Source of the DNA: Tritrichomonas musculus
Taxonomy: Eukaryota; Parabasalia; Tritrichomonadida; Tritrichomonadidae
Direction: 5' to 3'
Length of the DNA: 64,000 nt
NCBI GenBank assembly: GCA_039105265.1
Contig: JAPFFF010000003.1
Location: forward strand, 6,510,001 to 6,574,000
Shown here: one piece after another, positions 28,988 through 37,451 of the stretch
Numbering within the stretch: the first letter of the stretch is position 1
Layout of the letters: each line of letters starts with the position of its first letter
Notes under the pieces: generated by a model
The model's database searches: none
Told to the model about the DNA's origin: nothing
What the model saw: only the letters and a program-made list of their open reading frames with translations
Made by a program: the position numbers and the translations under genes

Positions 28988-29512
28988 ATGATTAAGAAAC
29001 GAGCAAATAATGCAGGTGTTAATGCTAATTTATCATTAGAACCACAAGCCGCAGCTCAATCAACATCAAATATTAATAACAATATCATCATAAACAAAAG
29101 GGATGATGGGAAGGAAGAGATTGTTATAACAAGAAATGTGGAGCTAGAAGACAGCCCAGAAGACGATGTAAAAGATGTAAAATATATTATTCTCGAGACT
29201 TTTGCCAATATTTTATTGAACCAAGATAAAGCTTTGCTCTCTAATCTTATTTCAAAAAATTGTATCATTGTTCCAGTAGAGGCGTTGATTGATATAATTA
29301 AATGTTCTGTCAAAGCTGAGATGGTAGAATTGCATGTGGATGAAGATATAAAATGCTGTGCTGGGAAAGCTAATCCGATACGCAGAATCGAAGCAATAAA
29401 AATAGTAAATGATAAGGGAGAAGTTTGTATGGACTTCAAGCAAGTATATAACAAACAATACAACGAACTAATTAACAAATATCATCTGTGTTTGAAATAT
29501 GTGTGTGTTTAG
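28988..29512 (+). CDS. Polinton protein, 174 residues, unknown
   Basis: Starts MIKKRANNAGVNANLSLEPQ. An Asn/Ala-rich head and acidic linker (VELEDSPEDDVKDVK) precede a compact alpha/beta region (YIILETFANILLNQDKALLS) with two adjacent cysteines (DIKCCAGKANPIRRIE). Its coding end at 29512 falls shortly before the next gene. No family recognised. Confidence 0.5.
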   Translation: MIKKRANNAGVNANLSLEPQAAAQSTSNINNNIIINKRDDGKEEIVITRNVELEDSPEDDVKDVKYIILETFANILLNQDKALLSNLISKNCIIVPVEALIDIIKCSVKAEMVELHVDEDIKCCAGKANPIRRIEAIKIVNDKGEVCMDFKQVYNKQYNELINKYHLCLKYVCV

Positions 29513-29543
29513 AAATTTATTTTACATTTTATCACGAAGGCAA

Positions 29544-29828
29544 ATGACTAATCAAATAGACCTCACACAATTCAATAAAACTGATATTATAAAAAAACTA
29601 TCTAAAAGTAAATCCGAAGAGAATTTAAAAATAATCTCTGAAGAAAAAGCTGAAGAGGAAACCCAAGCCGAACCCCTCCCTGAAAAACAAAAGCGAGGCA
29701 GAAAGAGTAAATACAATACACCAGAGGAAAGGCTCGAGGCAAGAAGGCAACAACAGAAGGAGTATAGGCTACGAAAGAAAAAAGAGCTAGAGGAGCTGAA
29801 AAAATTGGCTGAATTAGTGAAGGCATAA
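29544..29828 (+). CDS. Polinton small basic protein, AT-hook and bZIP-like
   Basis: From the ATG at 29544 it encodes 94 residues. KQKRGRKSKYNTPEERLEAR contains an AT-hook-like RGRKSK core, and RRQQQKEYRLRKKKELEELK resembles a basic region running into a short leucine-rich helix. A DNA-binding or regulatory role is plausible. The 5' flank TTTATCACGAAGGCAAATG is nearly the same as that of the convergent gene at 30624. Confidence 0.6.
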   Translation: MTNQIDLTQFNKTDIIKKLSKSKSEENLKIISEEKAEEETQAEPLPEKQKRGRKSKYNTPEERLEARRQQQKEYRLRKKKELEELKKLAELVKA

Positions 29829-29859
29829 AGTAAAAAAATATTAGATGGAGGTATTTTTT

Positions 29860-30624
29860 TTACTCTTCGTCTTTAAATTCTTTGACTACATCATCGTAAT
29901 ATTTCTTGATTACATCAAGGGGGCCTTCAAAATATTCATCCCCATAATCATCCTTCTTTAATTCATTTCTATCTACAGCATCGTTGAGTAATTGAAGTAG
30001 TTTGACTTCGGCTTTGAATTGATTATTTACTTTGGATGATGTTATTTCATTAGCTCCTCCGTCATATCTTTTATATGTATTTAATCTTTGTTTCATGCAA
30101 AATGTCCTCCCCACTTTATATATTTCTGTATCTTTATGTTTTGCTAATTGGACTATATATATATGGCCTTTAACGTTTTTGGAAACATAATGGGTTGCTC
30201 GATTTCCTAACCATTTTACTTGGAATCCTAGCTGCTCCAACTCTCTTTTCAGTTGCTGTACAGAATATTTTATTCCTGTCTCTTCGAAGTATTTTTCCTG
30301 GATAATTTTTATATCTCCCCTGTTCATAATCTTCCCGTAGTGCTCCATAAATTGTTCTAGAGATGTGATTTCATACTTGGTCTTGAGTCTTTTTAGTTCA
30401 TCATTTACTGTATTGAAGGATTGTTCCAGCTCCTGGACTCGCTTTTTATTGAATTGGTTTTCATGATATATTTCAGAGAACATCACATCATTATGTTCAA
30501 ATTCATCTTCGAGCATGCTTTTCTGAGCCTGGATGTCAGCAATCTGTTCGTCTTTCATTTTATTTTCAGCTTTTAATTTTTGAATTTTTTGGAGGGCTTC
30601 TTGTAATGTCATTTCTTGACACAT
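29860..30624 (-). CDS. Polinton GIY-YIG-like (T5orf172-type) protein with coiled coil
   Basis: 254 residues. Residues about 5-90 are a long coiled coil (LQKIQKLKAENKMKDEQ). Residues about 95-145 form a winged-helix-like part (IIQEKYFEETGIKYSVQQLK then LEQLGFQVKWL). Residues about 150-245 look like a T5orf172/GIY-YIG-superfamily domain: GHIYIVQLAK, EIYKVGRTFCMKQRLNTYKR, AEVKLLQLL and DEYFEG. Members are common in large DNA viruses and may nick DNA. It converges on the small basic gene at 29828 and lies downstream of an inverted-repeat cluster. Confidence 0.7.
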   Translation of the reverse strand: MCQEMTLQEALQKIQKLKAENKMKDEQIADIQAQKSMLEDEFEHNDVMFSEIYHENQFNKKRVQELEQSFNTVNDELKRLKTKYEITSLEQFMEHYGKIMNRGDIKIIQEKYFEETGIKYSVQQLKRELEQLGFQVKWLGNRATHYVSKNVKGHIYIVQLAKHKDTEIYKVGRTFCMKQRLNTYKRYDGGANEITSSKVNNQFKAEVKLLQLLNDAVDRNELKKDDYGDEYFEGPLDVIKKYYDDVVKEFKDEE

Positions 30625-30978
30625 TTGGCTTCGTGATAAAAAAATTAAAAAAATAAAAAAAAAAACGCTATCCCATTTTTGATCCCATTTTTGGCCCTCC
30701 CAAAAATTTCTAACATATTATATACGAACTATAGAAGAGTTATATAATTTATTTTAAGAAAACGTAAATCTTATATTTATATATCTTTTTTTAAAAATGG
30801 GATTAAAAATGGGATCAAAAATGGGATAGCGTTTTTAGAAAAAGAGGCTGATTTAAGCACTTTTTAGGTCAAAAAACAGCTAAAATAGGGTCTTTTTCAA
30901 TCAATCCCATTTTCATTTTTTCGATCCCATTTTCGATCCCATTTTCAAAATCACCCTAAAAAAAGCCTCATATATACT
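30625..30978. repeat. Polinton iteron-like region with a perfect 32 bp inverted repeat
   Basis: GATCCCATTTT-type repeats occur about seven times in both orientations (near 30670-30692, 30795-30830 and 30903-30945). A perfect 32 bp inverted pair, beginning AAAAACGCTATCCC, lies at 30661-30692 and 30805-30836. The region is between the DNA polymerase stop and the GIY-YIG-like start. It may be a promoter with regulator sites or a replication-related site. Confidence 0.75.
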
Positions 30979-33900
30979 TTAAAATTTGATTCTTCTCTCA
31001 AATGTTGGTAAATTTATCTGTTGGTATGAGCTATTTTTTTTGAAACAATTAGCCCCATCAAGAAGATTGAAAACTATCTCTTCGCCGCAATATAATTTCT
31101 CATATAACTCCTCCACTGATATATTCATCCTCTTTGCTTTGTTTAGAATACATTGTTTTGGAATTCCTTTCAGTCTTATATGTAGGCCTTCATTCCCCTT
31201 CTCATCTACCAAAATGTCGAGATATGATTTCTTCCCCAGAGCTATTAATTTTCTTGAATGAACAGCCCCAACAGCTCCTTCAAACGAATCAAAATCACAG
31301 TGAAACTGAGTCATCTTTTTGCCTATTAACTCCTTGCCATATCTCTTTTTGAACACTTCTCCTATCCTTGCTACATCTTCTTCTTTGATATGTATGCTGT
31401 CGGTGTCTGTGTAGTATATTTCAATCCCATTCTGCTCTGCAGAACTTATCACTCGATTCATCAAATGCTTACTCCAGGACAACACACTTGCTCCAAAGTG
31501 TGGTAGATTAAAGTGATTATTTATTGGTTTTACTTTCTTGACATACACATTTTCGATTGATTTATTCTCTATTATTTCTGTGATATAATTATAATTTTTC
31601 CAGATATATTTGATGGCTTTATCTTTTGGTATGCATTTTGTTTCTGTCGTGGTGGCTTTGAGAATAGATTTTCCATAAATAGAATTCAAAAGGAGTTTAA
31701 TAGTTTGTTGTAGAGGATTTTTTGCATCCTGATATTTCTTTCGGAGATTAAACAATTTCTCGATGAATATATTAATTTTACTATTAAATCCTTCGTCAAA
31801 ATAATATCCTCGATAAAAATCGTAGTCAAAAGTATAAAATTCCATCAGGTCCATAAAAGCTCTCTTGTCAATATAATAGTGGTCTGTTGGATTGTTGGTA
31901 AATATTTTTGAGCCCTGGTCGTTCCTGCTAAATACCTGCCCAAATTTATATGGCCTCTCTGATTTACAGCTTAGTTTTTTAATGTTTATTTCAGCAAAGA
32001 ACTGGTCATAACGTAATAATTCTTCAGTAGATATTCCTTCAGGAATTATTTTAGGCATTCCTTTGGGCACTCCAGACATAATACTCATGGCCGACGGATA
32101 TAAAGAGACGGCATCGAAATCTTGTATTCTCGCTTCTACATACTGCTTTTCATTGTTGGCTGTCATAGTTCTTCCCCCAGAAACACATCTCTGGATAAAG
32201 TTTTGTGGCTTACCACTTAGCTGATAGCACTCATCGAAGCAACCAAATTTGTAGGCATAATAATATCCAATCGAAGAGATGGAGATAAAATTATGGACGT
32301 CCAACATATCTGTTTTTGTTTGTCTGAACACTTCTATCAAGTCTCGATTAAATTTCTCAACTCCTTTCATCAAAACAATACAGTCGAGCTTGCAATAATA
32401 GATGGCGTATTTCATAATGTCTATCTGGAGATTTTCATAAGCGCCACAATTTATTGCATTATCGATAAGCTGTTTCCAGTCTTGTTTTATTTGTTGAAGT
32501 GTTTTTTTGTCTTTATTTTCGAGATAATATTGTAGTTGGAATTCTAGTGCTGAGACTTCTTTTCGTTTGATATTTTTTTCTGTGTATATTTTATATGCCA
32601 TCACTTCTTTGTGGACGGGTAGTTGGAACATTTTAGCGAAGGAAGATAGGGCAGCAGGTATCAAAGAGTAGCTATTTCGGAAGGTTAATCTTTTGTTTAT
32701 TTTATATTTTGTCATGACAATTTGAAGAATTGTACCGTTCCTTTCAGTTATTTGGACGTCCCATCCAGGGGTGTTGATGAAGAAGCAGGCATCATATTTT
32801 AGATTATGAAAGTATGTCAAAGAATTATTTTCCAAAGATTTTAATAATCTCTCGGCTATATTTTCCCCCTCAAAAACCATTTTATGTATCAATTCTTTTG
32901 TTCTATATACTGTAATGTTAAGATATGGTTTATGGGGAGATAATGTTGTATCGGTCTCAAAATCAGAGTAGTATATCTTTGACCAATCCCTCTCTTTTTT
33001 CATAACAGACGAATCTATTTTTTGACAGCAAAGGGAAGGGTCATAATTTAAATCTTGATAATCTGCTAGATGACTGTTATATTCATTTGTGGCCAAAATA
33101 TTCATCTCACAAGATTTTATTTCTCTGAACATGCCTTCTTTAAATAGCTTTCGTAGGACTGTAATCAGCTTTGTGTTTCCCACAGGTTTGTTAATCATGT
33201 AATGATTTTTGTATAATAACAGGTCTACAGTCCTGTTAAAATCTTTAGCCCAGGCTTTCTTTCGGGTATCTATTTTGATTTGCTGTTGGTCTCTCGTAGC
33301 ATATTTTTCATCAATCCTCCTGACAATAAAATGACATTTAAAATATTTAGCAATATCATATATTAAACTATTTGGCACCATCCTTGTTTTCACCATGGAA
33401 CGTAGATGATTTATTTCTTCCTCTGAGAAAACTTTTGATTGGATACATGCATAGACCAGGCAATTATCTTGATAATTTTTCTTCTCCACAGACTTAAATA
33501 TTTGATATATAGTCAAATCAATATCAGAAAGATTGATATATGGAAAGAATCCTCCGTCTGGTTTTTCTCTATAATCTTCATCAATTTCTACTTCTTCTTC
33601 ATATAGCTTCCCTTTACTAGTTTGTTTATTGATTGTGAAGACGGTTTGTTTGCCTTTCTTTTTGTTTTGAATGAAGAGTAATTGATATTTTGCAGGGATA
33701 AATACATTACCAATCCAAGGATTATTATCAGAACAATCATCATTTAAATCTATTGTACCGGAGATATGACCAATAGTTGTGTCAATATTTCGTGCCGATG
33801 AGATGGTATACCACTTATATTCCTCCCCATCTAACGACTCACTTTTTACTACCACGTTCTTTTTATTCTTCTTGTGAAGCTGCCTTAGAGTTTCAGTAAA

Positions 33901-34416
33901 TGCCATCCTGGTATCTTCATCATCTCCAATAACTATTTCGAATGAAATTTCCTTGTTCGCTTTCATCATAAATTCCTTCATCTGCTTCTTAAATTTTGGC
34001 TTATCTTTAATATTTTTGACTCTTTCCTTGTACTCTTTTCTGGCTTCGGTCTTAGCTGTAGAGTACAAATCGACCGAAATATTTAATATATCCCTTTCTG
34101 CTCTGGCATTATTTTTGAGGCTTTGTTTGTATTCTCTTCGCGATGCCTTTTCTTTTTGTCTGGTATTTTTTTGCCTGCGCAGATTGTTAAACAACTTATC
34201 ATCACTTTCATTAAATGCCTTGATATAATCCTTCACTTTCAAGCCTCTTTTGTTTAATTTCATTCGAGAGATATTTTGTCTGAGCTCTTCTCGGAGTTTT
34301 TTTACGGTTTGTTTCCCTTTATTTTGGAATCCTGGGAGGGATAAAATTTGCTTCTTGGATAGTTTGGAAATGAGCTGGTTGTCCACTTGCTTTGCAAGAG
34401 TCTGCGTAGCAGCCAT
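30979..34416 (-). CDS. Polinton protein-primed DNA polymerase B with N-terminal OTU-like segment
   Basis: This 1145-residue protein has a 3'-5' exonuclease (Exo I SDFETD near 485, Exo II YFHNLKYDACFF near 535, Exo III YYCKLDC near 673) and polymerase motifs A (DAVSLYPSAM near 769), B (KLLLNSIYGK near 907) and C (YYTDTDSIHI near 1001), as in protein-primed family B enzymes. Residues 1-150 are Lys/Arg-rich and helical, possibly a terminal-protein-like region. Residues about 313-410 contain YQDNCLVYACIQ and LLLYKNHYMI, resembling the Asp-Gly/Asn-x-Cys and His-Tyr signatures of OTU cysteine proteases. Confidence 0.92.
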   Translation of the reverse strand: MAATQTLAKQVDNQLISKLSKKQILSLPGFQNKGKQTVKKLREELRQNISRMKLNKRGLKVKDYIKAFNESDDKLFNNLRRQKNTRQKEKASRREYKQSLKNNARAERDILNISVDLYSTAKTEARKEYKERVKNIKDKPKFKKQMKEFMMKANKEISFEIVIGDDEDTRMAFTETLRQLHKKNKKNVVVKSESLDGEEYKWYTISSARNIDTTIGHISGTIDLNDDCSDNNPWIGNVFIPAKYQLLFIQNKKKGKQTVFTINKQTSKGKLYEEEVEIDEDYREKPDGGFFPYINLSDIDLTIYQIFKSVEKKNYQDNCLVYACIQSKVFSEEEINHLRSMVKTRMVPNSLIYDIAKYFKCHFIVRRIDEKYATRDQQQIKIDTRKKAWAKDFNRTVDLLLYKNHYMINKPVGNTKLITVLRKLFKEGMFREIKSCEMNILATNEYNSHLADYQDLNYDPSLCCQKIDSSVMKKERDWSKIYYSDFETDTTLSPHKPYLNITVYRTKELIHKMVFEGENIAERLLKSLENNSLTYFHNLKYDACFFINTPGWDVQITERNGTILQIVMTKYKINKRLTFRNSYSLIPAALSSFAKMFQLPVHKEVMAYKIYTEKNIKRKEVSALEFQLQYYLENKDKKTLQQIKQDWKQLIDNAINCGAYENLQIDIMKYAIYYCKLDCIVLMKGVEKFNRDLIEVFRQTKTDMLDVHNFISISSIGYYYAYKFGCFDECYQLSGKPQNFIQRCVSGGRTMTANNEKQYVEARIQDFDAVSLYPSAMSIMSGVPKGMPKIIPEGISTEELLRYDQFFAEINIKKLSCKSERPYKFGQVFSRNDQGSKIFTNNPTDHYYIDKRAFMDLMEFYTFDYDFYRGYYFDEGFNSKINIFIEKLFNLRKKYQDAKNPLQQTIKLLLNSIYGKSILKATTTETKCIPKDKAIKYIWKNYNYITEIIENKSIENVYVKKVKPINNHFNLPHFGASVLSWSKHLMNRVISSAEQNGIEIYYTDTDSIHIKEEDVARIGEVFKKRYGKELIGKKMTQFHCDFDSFEGAVGAVHSRKLIALGKKSYLDILVDEKGNEGLHIRLKGIPKQCILNKAKRMNISVEELYEKLYCGEEIVFNLLDGANCFKKNSSYQQINLPTFERRIKF

Positions 34417-34511
34417 TTTACAATAAAATTAAAAAGTGATAAAAAAATATCACGCGACAAAAAAATGCTTCGGCTCAAAAATGAGCAAAAAAACTGTAAA
34501 AATCATCCAGG

Positions 34512-34546
34512 GGTGAACGGGTGAATTTTCACCTCCAACTTCACCT
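34512..34546. repeat. 35 bp inverted repeat, left copy
   Basis: Begins GGTGAACGGGTGAATTTTCA and is the exact reverse complement of 35597-35631. The pair encloses the 336-residue gene at 34552-35562. The left copy lies directly after that gene's stop and the right copy just before its start. Confidence 0.9.
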
Positions 34547-34551
34547 CTCAT

Positions 34552-35562
34552 TTATTTTCTATTTACATACATGGTTCTATGGACATTTGATATTGTGAAC
34601 AGCCCCGTTTCTTCAATTTTTCTCTTCAATTCATCAAATGTTAAATTGATTTTAAAAGTGGATTTATACTTGTTTTGGACATCTTTTAACAAAAATCTAT
34701 CTATCGAAGGATAATTTTTGAGCAAAAACTCTTTCATATCATATCTGTTTTCATCAGGCGTTTCTATGTATTGTTTATCAATCTCTTGCTGTTCTCTCTG
34801 CTCTTCTCTCATCCTCTCTATTTGAAAGAGGCTATAATTGTATTTTCTCCTTGCTGCATCACATTTTGAGCATGATTTATTGGTTTGGGCATTGTTATTG
34901 GCTATCATACCGTTGAGTCGTATAATATTTTCAGAAGCTTCTTTGACACTACATTTATCAATAAATCCGAATGAAAAGTCATCGGGATTATCACACAACA
35001 AGGCATCTGCCGGATAAACATTATATGGCTGTCCAAATTTATCTTTTCTAATGATACTTAGCGCAGTCATGAGAGCAAAAGATATGAATGATTGGTAGTG
35101 CAGGTACTCGTCTGAATTATATATATCGACCACATTACCGTATATTTTATCACACTTTTCATTTATAGAATTGTGATTGCAATGGTAGCCTATCATGTCA
35201 TAATTTACTTTTCGAATGAATTTTTTTATTTCCGATGAGTCTGTCTTCAATTCCATTATTTGTTGGAAAATAGGCACATCTGGCTTGCTCTGTGTGATGT
35301 CGTTTAATTTTGGCAGGGAATGAAATATTGTAAAAATATCACGGATGAGATTTGTATTTGTTTCGACATTTAGCTTATATTTTACCGGGTCGTAGTTATC
35401 ATTCAACAAATCATTTTTCAATTCCATCTTCTTCTGTTCAAAGTTCATATTATAGAATTCAGACACTTCTTTTGAAAAACTACATTCGGTCAAAGAGTTG
35501 TCTTGGGCAAGAGTAATGGCTGTAATGCTGGTTTGATTTGTTGCTGCGGGGAGGAGGGTCAT
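34552..35562 (-). CDS. Polinton protein, 336 residues, unknown, with C-terminal winged-helix-like segment
   Basis: The first ATG of the frame is at 35560-35562 (MTLLPAATNQTSITAI); the frame is open further upstream only to a GTG. The middle has CSKCDAARRKYNY, a possible half zinc site, and a charged coiled-coil stretch (ERMREEQREQQEIDKQY). The C-terminus (LLKDVQNKYKSTFKINLTFD then LKRKIEETGLF and MYVNRK) matches in pattern the winged-helix-like part of the GIY-YIG-like protein at 29860-30624. It lies between exact 35 bp inverted repeats next to the polymerase gene. Function unknown, perhaps in replication. Confidence 0.55.
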   Translation of the reverse strand: MTLLPAATNQTSITAITLAQDNSLTECSFSKEVSEFYNMNFEQKKMELKNDLLNDNYDPVKYKLNVETNTNLIRDIFTIFHSLPKLNDITQSKPDVPIFQQIMELKTDSSEIKKFIRKVNYDMIGYHCNHNSINEKCDKIYGNVVDIYNSDEYLHYQSFISFALMTALSIIRKDKFGQPYNVYPADALLCDNPDDFSFGFIDKCSVKEASENIIRLNGMIANNNAQTNKSCSKCDAARRKYNYSLFQIERMREEQREQQEIDKQYIETPDENRYDMKEFLLKNYPSIDRFLLKDVQNKYKSTFKINLTFDELKRKIEETGLFTISNVHRTMYVNRK

Positions 35563-35596
35563 TTGGCCTAAAAATAAAAAATTGAAAAAAATTGAA

Positions 35597-35631
35597 AGGT
35601 GAAGTTGGAGGTGAAAATTCACCCGTTCACC
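35597..35631. repeat. 35 bp inverted repeat, right copy
   Basis: Exact reverse complement of 34512-34546, about 35 bp upstream of the ATG of the 336-residue gene. GGTGAA/TTCACC is repeated within it, so it could be a regulator site as well as one arm of a cassette boundary. Confidence 0.9.
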
Positions 35632-36697
35632 TGTAGACTAAAAATAGATAATTATTTCATTAAATTCTCCTCTGAATTTGGAAGGAACTTCTCTCTTGAA
35701 CCATTCAAAAATATTGAATATTCATCGAGATATAAGCAAGGCAAAATTCAATACTTATCTGGCCACATTCATCCATATATTTATTTATCTATACGTTTAA
35801 TTTATTTTTTTCAAATAACATTTCATGAAAAAATTTTAAAAAAATAATTTGAAAGAAAAAATTTTAAAAAAATAATTTTTTAAAAAATAATTTGAAAGAA
35901 AAAATTTTGAAAGAAAATAATTTTAAAAAATAATTTGAAAGAAAAAATTTTAAAAAAAAATTTAATTTTAAAAGCCTTCTCAAATCTAAAATCTTTGCCG
36001 ATTAGGTTTTTCAATGCCCTCTCAAATCTAAAATTTTCCTCTGAATTTGGACTGTTTGAGTTTCTCAATCTTATGTTTGAGTTTCTCAATCTTATGTTTG
36101 AGTTTCTCAATCTTATGTTTGAGTTTCTCAATCTTATGTTTGAGCTTCTCAATCTTATGTTTGAGCTTCTCAAACCAAAATTTTACTCACAATTATGAGG
36201 CAAAATTTTTCCGATCATTTTTTTCAATACCCTCTCAAATCTAAAATTTTTGTCGACCGTTTATATTCGTCTGTACGTTTATTGTCGACCGTTTATTGTC
36301 GACCGTTTATTGTCGACCGTTTATTCATCTGTACGTTTATTGTCGACCGTTTATTCATCCGTACGTTTATTGTCGACCGTTTATATCCGTACGTTTATTC
36401 ATCCGTACGTTTATTGTCGACCGTTTAATTTTCCTAATCTTTTGGAAAACTTGAAAGTAAAATATATAAAAAAATGAACATGCCTGCTCATACATATTTT
36501 TTTAAACTTATTTTATATTTTCCAATATCAAAACCATGACCCCCTACTCACGCTTTTTTTCAAAAATCCCTTTTCAATAACTCGATGAATATTCAATATT
36601 TTTTAAACTTCTTATAGTGAAAAATCTTGCAAATCCAATGTAGAATCTAAATATATAATCAGAATTTAAAAATATCTATTGCTTCGTGAGATATAAA
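35632..36697. repeat. Polinton non-coding region with three tandem-repeat arrays
   Basis: About 1.07 kb without a credible gene. It contains AATTTGAAAGAAAAAATTTT-type repeats (about 35827-35950); about 5.5 copies of a 21 bp unit TTTGAGTTTCTCAATCTTAT plus G (36055-36171); and seven copies of GTCGACCGTTTAT (starting 36252, 36282, 36297, 36312, 36341, 36371, 36416) mixed with CCGTACGTTTAT. A longer phrase, CCCTCTCAAATCTAAAATTT, occurs at about 36018 and 36229. Frames through the 21 bp array (repeated EFLNLMF) are artefacts of its multiple-of-three length. Replication or packaging roles are possible but unproven. Confidence 0.85.
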
Positions 36698-37432
36698 TCA
36701 CTTCGTGAGTATATCATATATATCAGCATCCTGGGATGGTTTTATCTTCAGAGTAATGAACAAAGGGGATTTTAAGATTACTGGCTGGAACATAAAGTCG
36801 ACCAACCTCATTTCCAAATACTTTAACGAATCTGTATTTACTTTTACTTTTATTGGTTTTGTCAAATCATAATTCACTATTAAAGCTTCTTGGTCCATAA
36901 TCATTGTATCAATATTTGCGATGATGCTGGGAGTATATTCTTGGTCTCCAATAGATGAGTGCGCTGCTACACCCTGCAAAGATACTAAATATAATTTATT
37001 GGCAAAATCAAGAATTGGCAAATCTGGGACGTTGCATTCAACTCCATTTGGAAATATATGTCCAGGCTTAGTATTGAACAATCCAGTGATTAATTTTGCT
37101 CTATGGCTGCCTTCTTTGAATTTTACTGTTTGGACAGGCTTTAAAGATATGGTTCTATTGTTGACATTTTTGAAGGTAATTACAGTCTGACTTTCATTTA
37201 AAAATTTAACCAGATTTGCAAAAGAATAGGCATACGACTCCTCGAAATCAATTCGAACTTCACTATTTTCTGTCTCAAATATTAAATAATCATCATCGGT
37301 GGTTAACAAAATATTGGCTTTAGTATTAATAGACGAAACATAATACTTGACGAAAGGGCATTTCCAAGGAATATCTATATTCATTCTTACAGTATTATAA
37401 TTCTCTGGCTGGCTCTGAACACTATACAGCAT
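36698..37432 (-). CDS. Candidate Polinton minor capsid (penton-like) protein
   Basis: 244 residues, close to the size of single jelly-roll minor capsid proteins of Polintons. It is beta-rich and nearly free of long helices (NILLTTDDDYLIFETENSEV, QTVITFKNVNNRTISL, KLYLVSLQGVAAHSS, SPLFITLKIKPSQ), consistent with a jelly roll. The assignment is by size and composition only. It is divergent from the 1379-residue gene across a 19 bp gap, so the two must share promoter DNA. Confidence 0.45.
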   Translation of the reverse strand: MLYSVQSQPENYNTVRMNIDIPWKCPFVKYYVSSINTKANILLTTDDDYLIFETENSEVRIDFEESYAYSFANLVKFLNESQTVITFKNVNNRTISLKPVQTVKFKEGSHRAKLITGLFNTKPGHIFPNGVECNVPDLPILDFANKLYLVSLQGVAAHSSIGDQEYTPSIIANIDTMIMDQEALIVNYDLTKPIKVKVNTDSLKYLEMRLVDFMFQPVILKSPLFITLKIKPSQDADIYDILTK

Positions 37433-37451
37433 TATTTAATTTCAGATTAAA

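Noticed and set aside
36047-36477. Repetitive frames encoding LSFSILC, EFLNLMF and DRLLSTVY
   Set aside because: They are translations of tandem DNA arrays whose units are multiples of three.
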